This document shows positions 24,843 through 32,893 of a stretch of 34,271 nt of DNA, piece by piece. The stretch is from Gemmatimonadaceae bacterium (GTDB lineage: Bacteria > Gemmatimonadota > Gemmatimonadetes > Gemmatimonadales > Gemmatimonadaceae). Made by a program: the position numbers and the translations under genes. The DNA lies in NCBI GenBank assembly GCA_025930755.1, contig JAICOJ010000025.1, forward strand, positions 1 through 34,271. Reading direction: 5' to 3'. Every line of letters starts with the position of its first letter. Position 1 is the first letter of the stretch. Under the pieces are notes generated by a model, which did no database searches, was not told the origin of the DNA, and worked only from the letters and a program-made list of their open reading frames with translations.

Positions 24843-25741
24843 GCGGAGCGGTCCGCGAAGGTCAGACGTTCGCGGGTCGAATGGCCCTGGTGCGCTACGC
24901 CAACCTGGTGAAGCTGCCCCACACGTTGTTTGCGCTCCCATTCGCGATGGTGGGGGTGGTTCTCGCCAGTTATGTCAAGAATGTCACACCGCTGGTGATC
25001 CTCTGGGTCGCGATCGCATTCACGAGCGCGCGGTTCGCCGCCATGGCGTTCAACCGGATTGTCGACCGTCGCATCGACGCGCTGAACCCTCGAACTTCGG
25101 GGCGCGAGATTCCCGCCGGTATCATTGGAGTGCGAGAGGCGAGCGTCGCCGTCATCGTCGCGTCCGCCCTGTTCCTCGTGGCAGCCTGGCGGCTCAACCC
25201 CCTTTGCCTTCTACTCGCCCCGCTGGCTCTTGCCTGGGTGCTCGGCTACAGCTACACCAAGCGCTTCACTCGGTGGGCGCATGCCGTGCTCGGACTCGGG
25301 CTGGGGATCGCGCCAGTCGGAGGATACCTCGCCGTCACCGGAGCGTGGAGTGATCCCTGGTGGATGCTACCGGTGCTGGCCGCCGGCGTGATGACGTGGG
25401 TTGCCGGCTTCGACGTTCTCTATGCCTTGCAGGATGTGGCGTTCGATCGCCAGACCGGCCTGCATTCGCTGCCGGCCGCGCTCGGCGAGGCTCGCGCGCT
25501 GACGGTTGCACGTGTCTTCCACGCCGGTACCGTGCTCGCTCTGGGCGCCGTGGGCACCGCGGTTGATGCGGGCTGGCTGTACTGGCTCGGCGTCGCGGTG
25601 GTCGCAGCGCTGTTGCTCTACGAGCATTCGCTCGTTCGCGCGAACGACCTGTCGAAGCTCGACGCTGCCTTCTTCACGATGAACGGGATCATCAGCATCG
25701 CGTTCTTCGGTTTCGTCCTCGCTGAGCGACTGGTCCGGTGA
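24839..25741 (+). CDS. ubiA: UbiA-family prenyltransferase (MqnP-like)
   Basis: A 300-residue integral membrane enzyme that joins a polyprenyl chain to an aromatic quinone precursor. The GTG start overlaps the stop of the chemoreceptor-like gene. The two Asp-rich motifs that bind Mg-diphosphate are [20 protein letters not shown] (Asn72, Asp76, Asp80) and [21 protein letters not shown]-type (shown in part: [16 protein letters not shown]; Asp199, Asp203). Eight or so membrane helices can be traced. The length and the [12 protein letters not shown] opening match the 4-hydroxybenzoate prenyltransferase-like proteins used in the futalosine pathway. Its stop overlaps the GTG of ubiX. Confidence 0.94.
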   Translation: MSGAVREGQTFAGRMALVRYANLVKLPHTLFALPFAMVGVVLASYVKNVTPLVILWVAIAFTSARFAAMAFNRIVDRRIDALNPRTSGREIPAGIIGVREASVAVIVASALFLVAAWRLNPLCLLLAPLALAWVLGYSYTKRFTRWAHAVLGLGLGIAPVGGYLAVTGAWSDPWWMLPVLAAGVMTWVAGFDVLYALQDVAFDRQTGLHSLPAALGEARALTVARVFHAGTVLALGAVGTAVDAGWLYWLGVAVVAALLLYEHSLVRANDLSKLDAAFFTMNGIISIAFFGFVLAERLVR

Positions 25742-26352
25742 CGAAAGCCGCGCCGCTGGTCGTGGCGATCACCGGTGCCTCGGGCGCGCCCTACGCGCTG
25801 AAGCTGCTAGAGGCCCTGCTTCAGGCGAAGCGAAGCCTCTGGCTCATCGTCACCGAGCACGGTCGCCGGCTACTGAGCACCGAGTCCGATGTGGCCGACG
25901 TCGACGCCCTGCGAGGCCGTGTAGGCGCGAGGGATTGGGATGAGCTGGTAACGGTCTTCGACGACGGGGACCGCGGAGCGAGCCCCGCATCGGGGTCAGC
26001 CCGGAGCAGCGGGATGGTGGTGTGCCCGTGCTCCATGGGTACGCTCTCGGCGATCGCCGCCGGCTCGTCGCGATCGTTGGTCGAGCGAGCAGCGGACGTC
26101 GCGCTCAAGGAACGGCGGAAGCTCGTCCTCGTCCCGCGTGAAACCCCGTTGAGCGCGGTGCACCTGCAGAACATGCTCCGCGTGACTCGCGCTGGAGCGG
26201 TCGTGCTGCCGGCGGCCCCGGGGTTCTACCACCGCCCCGCCTCGATCGACGATCTGGTGTCGTTCGTCGTGGCCCGTGTCCTCGATCAGCTGGACGTTGA
26301 GCACGATCTGGCGCGCCGATGGAGTGCCGGGGCCCGAACACCGGGGACGTAG
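25738..26352 (+). CDS. ubiX: UbiX flavin prenyltransferase
   Basis: A 204-residue flavoprotein that prenylates FMN to make the cofactor of UbiD. Landmarks are VVAITGASGAPYALKLLEAL at the N-terminus (FMN site), MVVCPCSMGTLSAIAAGSSR, then SLVERAADVALKERRKLVLV, then PRETPLSAVHLQNMLRVTRA and the end of the fold FYHRPASIDDLVSFVVARVL. GTG start, overlapping the UbiA stop. The loop at residues 70-85 (DDGDRGASPASGSAR) is somewhat longer and more polar than usual. Presence in the same operon as UbiD agrees with a dedicated cofactor supply. The next gene begins two bases after its TAG. Confidence 0.95.
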   Translation: MTKAAPLVVAITGASGAPYALKLLEALLQAKRSLWLIVTEHGRRLLSTESDVADVDALRGRVGARDWDELVTVFDDGDRGASPASGSARSSGMVVCPCSMGTLSAIAAGSSRSLVERAADVALKERRKLVLVPRETPLSAVHLQNMLRVTRAGAVVLPAAPGFYHRPASIDDLVSFVVARVLDQLDVEHDLARRWSAGARTPGT

Positions 26353-26353
26353 T

Positions 26354-26830
26354 GTGGCCAGACACGTCATCGGGCTCGTGTCGGACACCCATGGCCTCGT
26401 TCGCCCCGACATCTTCAGCGCGCTGGAAGGGGTCGAGCTCATCCTTCACGCGGGCGATGTCGGCGGCTTCGAGGTGCTGGTGGAGCTCGCGACCATCGCC
26501 CCGGTGGAAGCCGTGTTGGGAAACACCGATCATCCGGGGACGCCTGGCCTGTCGGAGTCGCTGGACCGCGAGTTCGACGGAGTGCGCATTCACGTGAGCC
26601 ACGGCCATGAAGTCGGCCGTCCAACTCCGGAGCGTCTCCTCGCTGCCTACCCCCACGACGTCATCGTGTATGGGCACACGCACCGCCAGCTGATCACGCG
26701 TGCGGGTGATCGCCTCGTGATCAACCCGGGTGCGGCGGGGCCTCGTCGGTTCAACCTCATGCCGAGCGTGGGGAGGCTCATCATCGAGGGTGGGCGCGCT
26801 GATGTCGAACTGGTCACGCTGCTCATGTAG
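26354..26830 (+). CDS. YfcE/MJ0936-family metallophosphoesterase
   Basis: A 158-residue phosphodiesterase of the calcineurin-like superfamily. All metal motifs are visible: VIGLVSDTHG (Asp, His), ILHAGDVGG (Asp), AVLGNTDHP (Asn), HVSHGHEVG (His) and VIVYGHTHRQ (two His). The compact length fits the YfcE/MJ0936 group, which cleaves phosphodiester model substrates; the natural substrate is unknown. The GTG giving V-A-R-H-V-I-G is used because it starts right before the first strand and one base after the ubiX stop. Upstream in-frame ATG codons lie inside ubiX. It is the last gene of the quinone operon and is followed by a heptad element containing a terminator-like hairpin. Confidence 0.92.
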   Translation: MARHVIGLVSDTHGLVRPDIFSALEGVELILHAGDVGGFEVLVELATIAPVEAVLGNTDHPGTPGLSESLDREFDGVRIHVSHGHEVGRPTPERLLAAYPHDVIVYGHTHRQLITRAGDRLVINPGAAGPRRFNLMPSVGRLIIEGGRADVELVTLLM

Positions 26831-26836
26831 GGGCGG

Positions 26837-26970
26837 CGATTGCGGATTGCTGATTGCTGATTGCGTGTTGGGACCCGCACGTGCGCAAAGGGCCCCGACG
26901 TCAAGTCGGAGCCCCGGTCGCGCACCGTTCCTCGGCTGGTCTGGTCCGCAGTCAGCAATCCGCAATCGCG
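26837..26970. repeat. Heptad inverted-repeat element (GATTGCT / AGCAATC)
   Basis: The left arm is GATTGCG, GATTGCT, GATTGCT, GATTGCG (26838-26865) and ends TGTTGGGACC. The right arm begins GGTCC and has CAGTCAGCAATCCGCAATCGCG (26943-26970 in all). The reverse complement of the right arm matches the left over CGATTGCGGATTGCTGA with small differences, and the left arm has more units. The centre holds a GC hairpin (26890-26914). It lies between two convergent genes, the metallophosphoesterase and the small unknown gene, and could act as a two-way terminator. Confidence 0.85.
26890..26914. terminator. Hairpin between convergent genes, inside the heptad element
   Basis: A 10-bp stem with one mismatch (GGGCCCCGAC at 26890-26899 with GTCGGAGCCC at 26905-26914) and a 5-base loop. 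No T-run follows on either strand. Its central position in the heptad inverted repeat between two convergent genes suggests transcription termination for both, possibly helped by the longer heptad stem. Confidence 0.45.
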
Positions 26971-26972
26971 TC

Positions 26973-27191
26973 TTATACGACGCGAAAGTGTGACGCCGGA
27001 TACAAATAATCGCCTCCGGAATCATCGAAAATCCGGTAGAACGCGCCATCGGCTTCGATCCCGAGCAGCTCGTAGATGCGACCGAGCGTCAGGTCGTGGC
27101 ACCCTCCAGGCTCGTCACAGCCTGGATAGGAGAGCCACGGCTTGAGGCTCACGCATTGAACGAGCATGGTCGGTTGCCAGGTGGTCGCCAT
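26973..27191 (-). CDS. Small conserved-looking protein of unknown function
   Basis: A 72-residue protein. The ATG giving M-A-T-T-W-Q is preceded by GTGGAGGCGGG, a good ribosome site, and is preferred to upstream in-frame starts. The second half, LTLGRIYELLGIEADGAFYR, then IFDDSGGDYLYPASHF, looks like a small SH3-like barrel of the type found in many short bacterial and phage proteins, where the same 'L-T-x-G-K-x-Y-E-V-L' and 'D-D-x-G-x-x-x-L-Y-P-x-x-x-F' pattern occurs. Five lysine-poor, cysteine-containing residues near 24-31 (CDEPGGC) form a C-x6-C pair that could bind metal. It is separated from the upstream UvrC-like gene by 145 bases that hold a small GCGTC/GACGC hairpin but no clear gene. 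Confidence 0.65.
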   Translation of the reverse strand: MATTWQPTMLVQCVSLKPWLSYPGCDEPGGCHDLTLGRIYELLGIEADGAFYRIFDDSGGDYLYPASHFRVV

Positions 27192-27336
27192 CCCGCCTCC
27201 ACTCCGCTGGTACATCCTTCGCTCTGCGTCCCTTCGACGCAGTGATGCACACGTGCAAGTGGCTGGCCAATCCGCGCGCGTGGCGCGAGTCCCAAGGCGT
27301 GACGAGCGCGAACGCTCCGAGGCAACCGGTGTGACA

Positions 27337-28470
27337 TCACGCACTGCGCACCCCGGGCGCAACCGCGCGGGCGCCGAGCAAGACGGCTGGGGCCTTCGTC
27401 CGCTCGAGCTCGCGGGGATTGCGTCGGAACCACGAAGACAAGAGCAGCAGCTCATCGATCTCGTGCGTCGGCACGGCGCCGCTGGAGCGCTCCGGGGGAT
27501 CGAAGACGTCACGCACCATGGACACCAGCCGCGCACGGTCTCGTGCGGTTCGAGGCGCTGGCGTCTCCGCGCGTACGGTCCCGCGTCTGATGACGTACAC
27601 CCGATCGTCGCCAGCGTGCCCGGGCACCGCGTACGTGAACGAGAGCGTCTCGACGGCGAAGCGCATCCGTGAGAACATCTCGCGCAGCGTTTCCAGACGG
27701 TGCAGCTTGTCGCGCAGCACGGCCGCACGCTCGAAGTTGAGAAGCTCCGCGCACGCATCCATCTCGGTTCGGAGCTGCGCGATCGGCCCATCGTTGGTGC
27801 CCTCGAGAAAGGCGCGCGCCAGATCCACCTGCGCCTGATACTGGGCCGCCGTGCACGCGGCCACGCAGGGGCCCAGACACTTTTTCACCTCGAGTCGAAT
27901 GCATCCGGGGGTCCGGGGGGTGAGCTGGAAGAGCTCGTGCTGATCGGCGAAGACGATGTGCTGATCCTGTGCGCAATCGCGGAGCGAGAGCGCATCGCTC
28001 AGCTCGTGCAGCGCTTCATTCACCCGGCGCGCGCCGAGGAACGGGCCGTAGTACGTGGCCGGCTCTCCGCCCGCGCCGCGCACGACGAGCAGCTTCGGCG
28101 CAGCACCCCTCGTGAGCTTGATGAACACGTAATGGCGATCGTCGCGCTTCATGGCGACGTTGAAACGCGGACGCAGCTGCTTGATGAGCTGAAGCTCGCG
28201 GAGCAGGGCCGCGAACTCGCTCGGCGTATACTCCCAATCGATCGCGTACGCCTCGCGCAGAATGCGCGCGCCTTTCTCCTCGGGGTAGGCGCAGCGGAAA
28301 TAGCTCATGAGCCGCGTACGTATGCGCTTCGACTTTCCGATGTAGAGCACCTCGCCGTCGGTCGAGAGCATGCGATAGACGCCCGGCCGGTCTTCCGCGG
28401 CCGCGCGCACCTCGCCGCGCATCGTCGCGACATGAGCCTCGGCAGCGGCGGCCGTGCGCCGCGGCGTCAC
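27337..28470 (-). CDS. Stand-alone UvrC N-terminal-half nuclease (GIY-YIG plus UVR motif, Cho-like)
   Basis: A 377-residue protein from a GTG that overlaps the mutM stop (GTGA). Residues about 28-105 are the GIY-YIG nuclease domain (RPGVYRMLSTDGEVLYIGKS; Val replaces Ile in GIY). Then come NEALHELSDALSLRDC and the cluster CIRLEVKKCLGPCVAAC, four cysteines in C-x7-C-x3-C-x3-C spacing, which match the [4Fe-4S] ligands of UvrC. A UVR motif follows (AELLNFERAAVLRDKLHRLE). The RNase H-like endonuclease and helix-hairpin-helix domains of full UvrC (about 600 residues) are absent. It resembles Cho, which makes only the 3' incision. Sitting after mutM in one operon, it probably acts in DNA repair. 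Confidence 0.88.
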   Translation of the reverse strand: MTPRRTAAAAEAHVATMRGEVRAAAEDRPGVYRMLSTDGEVLYIGKSKRIRTRLMSYFRCAYPEEKGARILREAYAIDWEYTPSEFAALLRELQLIKQLRPRFNVAMKRDDRHYVFIKLTRGAAPKLLVVRGAGGEPATYYGPFLGARRVNEALHELSDALSLRDCAQDQHIVFADQHELFQLTPRTPGCIRLEVKKCLGPCVAACTAAQYQAQVDLARAFLEGTNDGPIAQLRTEMDACAELLNFERAAVLRDKLHRLETLREMFSRMRFAVETLSFTYAVPGHAGDDRVYVIRRGTVRAETPAPRTARDRARLVSMVRDVFDPPERSSGAVPTHEIDELLLLSSWFRRNPRELERTKAPAVLLGARAVAPGVRSA

Positions 28471-29294
28471 CGCTGACACCACGCGCAGAGGACCGTCGAT
28501 CGTCCGTCGATAGCGTGCGTCTCGACGAGACGTGCGCCGCAACGCGAGCATGGCTCGCCGCCGCGGCCGTACACGGTGAGATGGGAAGCGAATCCTCCGC
28601 GCTCGCCCGTCGGATCGCGGTAGTCTCGGAAGCTCGTTCCTCGAGCCGAGACCGCCTCAGCCAATACGTCCTGCAGCTCGGCGCGCAGCGCGCGGGTCTC
28701 GTCAGGCTGCAGCGTGCGCGCGGGGCGCGACGGATCGATCCGCGCCCGCCAAAGCGCCTCGTTCGCGTAGATGTTGCCGATTCCGGCGACCCGCCGCTGG
28801 TCCATCAGGAGTTTCTTCACCGCCTGGGAGGAGCCCCGAAGAAGAGCCGATAGATACGAGTCGCTGAATGACGGGTCAAGCGGCTCCACGCCGAGGGCGG
28901 ACTCGTAGTCCGCCCAGCGCTCCGGGGCCATCAGCGTCACGGTGCCGAGGCGTCGAATGTCGCGGTAGTGCAGGGTGAGATCGTCGCCCAGCGCGAACTC
29001 GAGCGTGGAGAAGCGCCGCTCCGCCTCGGCGAGGGACCCGTGGTCGAGCAACAGGGCGCCAGTGAAGCGAGGCTGAACGACAATCCGATCGGCGCTGGAG
29101 AGGTCGAGCACGACCAGCTTCGCCCGGCGCCACGCGCGGAGGATCGTGACGCTTCGCGTCCGGCGGGCGAGCTCTTTCGCGTTGACCTCCCGCAGGACGT
29201 CGGGGCGATGCACTGCCACCCGCTCGATGGTGCGCCCCGCGATCTCTCGGTGAAGATCGCGGGCCATGGTCTCAGTCTCGGGCAGCTCGGGCAT
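28467..29294 (-). CDS. mutM: Formamidopyrimidine-DNA glycosylase (MutM/Fpg)
   Basis: A 275-residue base-excision repair enzyme that removes oxidised purines and nicks the DNA. The start is fixed by the catalytic N-terminus: M-P-E-L-P-E-T-E, where Pro becomes residue 1 after Met removal and Glu follows. RRAKLVVLDL holds the conserved Lys. The H2TH region is visible as LLMDQRRVAGIGNIYANEAL with the RIDPSRPARTL helix. The zinc finger is C-S-R-C near residue 250 and C-A-W-C at the end, with the GRST arginine between. It begins within the last 23 bases of purD and overlaps the UvrC-like gene by four bases, so the three are one transcription unit. Confidence 0.96.
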   Translation of the reverse strand: MPELPETETMARDLHREIAGRTIERVAVHRPDVLREVNAKELARRTRSVTILRAWRRAKLVVLDLSSADRIVVQPRFTGALLLDHGSLAEAERRFSTLEFALGDDLTLHYRDIRRLGTVTLMAPERWADYESALGVEPLDPSFSDSYLSALLRGSSQAVKKLLMDQRRVAGIGNIYANEALWRARIDPSRPARTLQPDETRALRAELQDVLAEAVSARGTSFRDYRDPTGERGGFASHLTVYGRGGEPCSRCGARLVETHAIDGRSTVLCAWCQR

Positions 29295-30564
29295 GGCGGT
29301 GAAGCTCTCGCCACCCGATGTCGGTCCGGAAGTGGCGGCCGGCAAATCGCACGCGCTCGGCGCCCTCGGCGCTCCGACGGCAGGCCTCGGCGAAGGTGTC
29401 GGCAACGGCCGTGATGGCGCCGACCCGTCCGCCGGCCGTCGCCAGCTGTCCCGATGGGGTAACGGTCGTGCCGGCGTGAAAAAGCAGCGTCTCATCGGGG
29501 AGATCTCCAATCTCGATGAGGTCTCCTTTTCGCGGCGTTTCCGGGTACCCGGCCGCCGCGACCACGGTCGTCACGGCGAACGCATTGCGCCACTGAAGCT
29601 CGAGGGCGGGGGGCAAACCGTCTCCTCGGGCGACAGCGTTCATGGGCTCGAGAAGGCTGGAGCGAAGCAGGGGAAGAAGCGCCTGGGTTTCCGGGTCTCC
29701 GAACCGGCAGTTGAACTCGACGACCCTTGGGCCGTCCTCGGTTATCATGAGACCGGCGTACAGAAGGCCAGTAAAGGGACTTCGGCGGTCCCGCAGCGCG
29801 CTCAAGGTCGGTGTGAAGACCTCGCCCACGACGCGATCGATGAGGGCCGCGTCCGCGATGGAGACGGGCGCGTACGCGCCCATGCCCCCGGTGTTGGGGC
29901 CGGCGTCCCCCTCGAGCAGCCTCTTGTGATCCTGTGCCGCCAGCAGCGGGACCACCGCGGTGCCGTCCGTCAATGCGAGCAGGGATATCTCCTCGCCTTG
30001 CATGAACTCTTCGACGAGAATCTCGGACCCGGCAGCCCCATGGATGCTCTCGAGGAGCATCGAGTCGATGGCTTGGTCCGCCTCTTCGATGCTTCCGCAG
30101 ACGACGACACCCTTGCCAGCGGCCAAGCCCGACGCCTTGATCACGACCGGAGCACCGAGCTCGCGAACGGACCGTCGAGCCGCGGTTGGGTCGGTGTGGC
30201 GGACGGCGTGCGCGGTGGGAACTCCCGCCGCGATCATCAGGTCTTTCGCGAACGCCTTCGACGTTTCGATTTCGGCGGCTGCGCGCGTGGGGCCGAAGAT
30301 GGGCAGTGATGCTTGCCGGAACCGGTCGACTATTCCCGCGGCGAGCGCAGCCTCGGGGCCGACGACCGTGAGATCCGGCTTCTCGGCCAGCGCGAGCTGG
30401 AGAAGGGCGGCGGCGTCGGCCGGGTCGGCCTTCACACACCGCCCCAGCGCGGCGATTCCCGGATTGCCGGGTGCAGCGATCAGTTCGAGCGACTCATCGT
30501 CACGGGTGAGCTTCCAGGCGAGTGCGTGCTCGCGCCCCCCGCTCCCGACGAGGAGGACCTTCAT
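29272..30564 (-). CDS. purD: Phosphoribosylamine-glycine ligase (GARS)
   Basis: A 430-residue ATP-grasp enzyme of purine synthesis that joins glycine to phosphoribosylamine. Recognisable segments are MKVLLVGSGGREHALAWKL at the start, AAPGNPGIAALG, VVGPEAALAAGIVD, the ATP-binding VVIKASGLAAGKGVVVC, EEFMQGEEISLLALTDG, DAGPNTGGMGAYAP and VVEFNCRFGDPETQ. Length is normal. The start overlaps the stop of the M48 protease gene (ATGA), and its 3' end overlaps mutM by 23 bases. The stop and C-terminus RELHRHARAARD are in place, so it appears intact. Confidence 0.97.
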   Translation of the reverse strand: MKVLLVGSGGREHALAWKLTRDDESLELIAAPGNPGIAALGRCVKADPADAAALLQLALAEKPDLTVVGPEAALAAGIVDRFRQASLPIFGPTRAAAEIETSKAFAKDLMIAAGVPTAHAVRHTDPTAARRSVRELGAPVVIKASGLAAGKGVVVCGSIEEADQAIDSMLLESIHGAAGSEILVEEFMQGEEISLLALTDGTAVVPLLAAQDHKRLLEGDAGPNTGGMGAYAPVSIADAALIDRVVGEVFTPTLSALRDRRSPFTGLLYAGLMITEDGPRVVEFNCRFGDPETQALLPLLRSSLLEPMNAVARGDGLPPALELQWRNAFAVTTVVAAAGYPETPRKGDLIEIGDLPDETLLFHAGTTVTPSGQLATAGGRVGAITAVADTFAEACRRSAEGAERVRFAGRHFRTDIGWRELHRHARAARD

Positions 30565-31568
30565 TTCGGGCGGCCGCGAACCGCCTGGGTGAACGCATCG
30601 CGCGCGCGAACCAGCACGTCGCCGACCTGGTCCATCGCCTGACGCGCCTGCTGCTCGTAATACGATCCCGCTTCGGCGTAGTCCTGTGAGAGCGGGCGCT
30701 CCGGCTCCGAGCCTCGCCGCGGATAATCACCTTCGAGGATGCGGTAGTACTCCCCCGATCGAACCCAGCGGTGAAGCTCGGCTGCCCGTACGGTGTGGAA
30801 CGGATGCGTCTGGAACGCGACGTTGAGGAACTTGAACACGCTGTCGATCGCGGTGCCGCCCGTCTCGTACTCCTCGGCCTGCACGAGGAATTCGTCCAGA
30901 TTGATCTCGTCATCATCGAGACCGAGTCCCTCGGCGCCGACGCCACGTGGCTTGCCGCCAGCCATCTTGAGCTCGGCCATCATCGCGGCGGTGGGATCCT
31001 GTCCGGAGAGAAGGCCGGCGCGATCGCTCGACAGCTCGCTCTTGCGATACCACTCGAACAGCGCGAGCTCGATCGGCAGGAGCGCCATTCCGGCGAGGAA
31101 AGGGAGATTTCTCAGGCCGACGGTCAACAGGATGAGCGCCATGGTCGTGTACGTCGTATGGCCGCTCATGATATGGCCGAGCTCGTGGCCGAGGATGGTG
31201 CGTTGTTCCTCGCGCTCGAGGAGGCCGAGGAGGCCCGAGTTGATCACGATGAACGGCTTGTCGAAGCCCACCGCCATCGCGTTGACCGTGGGCGTCTGCG
31301 TCACGTAGAGCTCGTTCCCCGCCGGCCAGTCCATGGTCTCGAGGACTTCGCCGTAAAGCGCGTAGAGCTTCGGGCGCTGCCGAGGACCGACACGGACGGC
31401 GTTTCCGGCGAAGAGGTGGCGGACGCCACGCTCGCCGAAGAACGACGCGATCTTGCGCACGACCTCATCGAAGCCGGGAATCGCGCGGAGGGTCTGGAGC
31501 GCGGCGCGGTCCGCGGGATGCTCCCACGCGGTCGGCGAGATCTGGGTGAGAATCTTACGGTCGGCCAT
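30561..31568 (-). CDS. M48-family metalloprotease (HtpX-like)
   Basis: A 335-residue zinc protease. The active site is ILGHELGHIMSGH (His128, Glu129, His132), and the third ligand is probably Glu178 in YRKSELSSDRAGLLSG. A hydrophobic region (residues 140-172, TMALILLTVGLRNLPFLAGM then ALLPIELALF) may be a membrane hairpin, as in HtpX, although the N-terminal membrane helices of HtpX are missing. The N-terminus (residues 1-90) resembles the YggG/LoiP-like part, with MADRKILTQISPTAWEHPAD. A HPFHTVRAAELHRW segment near 260 is common in the 'M48 family' set found in actinobacteria and gemmatimonads. It opens the operon with purD, mutM and the UvrC-like gene. A possible role is quality control of membrane proteins. 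Confidence 0.88.
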   Translation of the reverse strand: MADRKILTQISPTAWEHPADRAALQTLRAIPGFDEVVRKIASFFGERGVRHLFAGNAVRVGPRQRPKLYALYGEVLETMDWPAGNELYVTQTPTVNAMAVGFDKPFIVINSGLLGLLEREEQRTILGHELGHIMSGHTTYTTMALILLTVGLRNLPFLAGMALLPIELALFEWYRKSELSSDRAGLLSGQDPTAAMMAELKMAGGKPRGVGAEGLGLDDDEINLDEFLVQAEEYETGGTAIDSVFKFLNVAFQTHPFHTVRAAELHRWVRSGEYYRILEGDYPRRGSEPERPLSQDYAEAGSYYEQQARQAMDQVGDVLVRARDAFTQAVRGRPK

Positions 31569-31588
31569 AGGTACCCCGGGGTGAGAAA

Positions 31589-31664
31589 GAACGAGGAACG
31601 AGGAAGGAGGAAGTGGGGAACACAGCCTTTGGAAAGGCGCTTCCTCGTTCCTCGTTCCTCATTC
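31589..31664. repeat. Heptad inverted-repeat element (GAACGAG / CTCGTTC)
   Basis: The left arm is GAACGAG, GAACGAG, GAAGGAG, GAAGTGG (31589-31616). The right arm is CTCGTTC, CTCGTTC, CTCATTC (31644-31664), preceded by GCGCTTC. Between them is a small hairpin (GCCTTT at 31625-31630 with AAAGGC at 31633-31638). The last heptad CTCATTC contains the complement of the TGA stop of the trans-sulfuration gene, so the array begins within the final codons (GAA TGA G). It ends 20 bases before the M48 gene start, between two minus-strand genes. Confidence 0.87.
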
Positions 31665-32828
31665 GCCCTTGAACGCGAACTCGAGATCCCCGATTAGATC
31701 CCCCACATCTTCGACGCCGCAGGACAGGCGGATCATGCCGTCGGTGATGCCCAGGGCGTTGCGGCGGTCTGGCGGCACCGAAGCGTGCGTCATCGTGGCG
31801 GGATGGCTGATGAGGCTCTCGACTCCTCCCAACGATTCTGCGAGAGAAAAGATTCGCGTCCGCTCGAGGACCCGCGCGGCGGCGTCACGACTGCCCATTT
31901 CGACGCTGATCATCCCGCCGAAGCCACACATTTGGCTCCGGGCAAGCTCGTGCTGCGGATGTGATGCAAGGCCTGGGTAGATGACCCGCTCGACGCCGAT
32001 CTTGTTGGCGAGCCACGCGGCGACCTGGCGTCCGTTGGCGTCGTGCGCGGCCATGCGCAGGTGCAGCGTTTTCGTTCCGCGAAGGGCGAGCCAGCAGTCG
32101 AAGGGGCCGGGCACGGCGCCGGCGGCGTTCTGGATGAACTGAATGCGAGCGGCAAGATCGTCATCGTTCAGCAGCGCGATTCCGCCGATCATGTCGCTGT
32201 GGCCGTTGAGATACTTGGTCGTCGAGTGGAAGACGATGTCCGCCCCGTGCGTGAAGGGGCGTTGCAGCACCGGCGTCGCGAAGGTGTTGTCGACGATGAG
32301 CAGCGCCCCTGCCCGGTGCGCGATCTCGGCGGCGGCGCTGAGATCGGTGAGGCGCATGAGCGGGTTCGTCGGCGTCTCGACGAGAACGGCAACCGTTCGC
32401 GTTCGGCAGGCCTCCTCGATACGATTCGAGTCGCGTGTGTCGACGTAGGTGAACTCGAGCCCGAAGTTCTGCAGCAATCGATCGAAGAGTCGGAACGTAC
32501 CGCCGTAGACGTTTTCTCCGCAGACGACGTGATCTCCCGCCTTGAACAGCTTCATCAGCGAATCCACGCAGGCCGTCCCGCTCGCGAACGCGAAGCCGTG
32601 ACGTGCACCCTCCAGCGCGGCGACGTTCCGCTCGAGCGCTTCCCGCGTGGGGTTGCGGCTTCGCGCGTACTCGTACCCCTTGTGCTTCCCGAGCCCGTCC
32701 TGCACGTACGTGGACGTCAGGTAGACGGGAGTCATGATGGCCCCCGCGAGCGGCTCGGGGCGCTGCCCGGCGTGAATGGCCCGCGTGCCGATCCCGGCCG
32801 CGAGATCCTCTTCGAACACTTTCGTCAT
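31659..32828 (-). CDS. Trans-sulfuration PLP enzyme (cystathionine gamma-synthase/lyase family)
   Basis: A 389-residue PLP-dependent enzyme of the Cys/Met metabolism family. The ATG giving M-T-K-V-F-E-E-D precedes FGTRAIHAG-like IGTRAIHAGQRPEP. Signature segments are TPVYLTSTYVQ, GYEYARSRNPTREALER, FASGTACVDSL, VETPTNPLMRL, the aspartate in LIVDNTFATPVLQRP, and the PLP lysine in HSTTKYLNGHSD (Lys205). The C-terminal SLGGVESLISHPATMTHASV and IRLSCGVEDVGDLIGDLE are typical. Whether it makes cystathionine (MetB), splits it (MetC, gamma-lyase) or uses O-acetylhomoserine cannot be decided from sequence. It is divergent from the HD-GYP regulator, and its last codon lies in the heptad element. Confidence 0.92.
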   Translation of the reverse strand: MTKVFEEDLAAGIGTRAIHAGQRPEPLAGAIMTPVYLTSTYVQDGLGKHKGYEYARSRNPTREALERNVAALEGARHGFAFASGTACVDSLMKLFKAGDHVVCGENVYGGTFRLFDRLLQNFGLEFTYVDTRDSNRIEEACRTRTVAVLVETPTNPLMRLTDLSAAAEIAHRAGALLIVDNTFATPVLQRPFTHGADIVFHSTTKYLNGHSDMIGGIALLNDDDLAARIQFIQNAAGAVPGPFDCWLALRGTKTLHLRMAAHDANGRQVAAWLANKIGVERVIYPGLASHPQHELARSQMCGFGGMISVEMGSRDAAARVLERTRIFSLAESLGGVESLISHPATMTHASVPPDRRNALGITDGMIRLSCGVEDVGDLIGDLEFAFKGE

Positions 32829-32854
32829 CACACATGTCCGACGGTAGGTTGGCG

Positions 32855-32862
32855 CAAGATAA
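32855..32862 (-). promoter_or_regulatory. Possible -7 element (TTATCTTG) for the trans-sulfuration gene
   Basis: On the minus strand the sequence reads TTATCTTGCGCC, a near-match to TAnnTTTG with one T missing. It lies about 26 bases before the ATG. The same region is the divergent leader of the HD-GYP regulator on the plus strand, whose GGGGAGG ribosome site is just beyond. Confidence 0.25.
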
Positions 32863-32893
32863 CCGACCCGCAGCATCGCGGGGAGGCGCGCTG

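Noticed and set aside
27192-27336. A separate small gene between the UvrC-like gene and the 72-residue protein
   Set aside because: Short frames there have no ribosome site or recognisable product; I see only a small GCGTC/GACGC hairpin.
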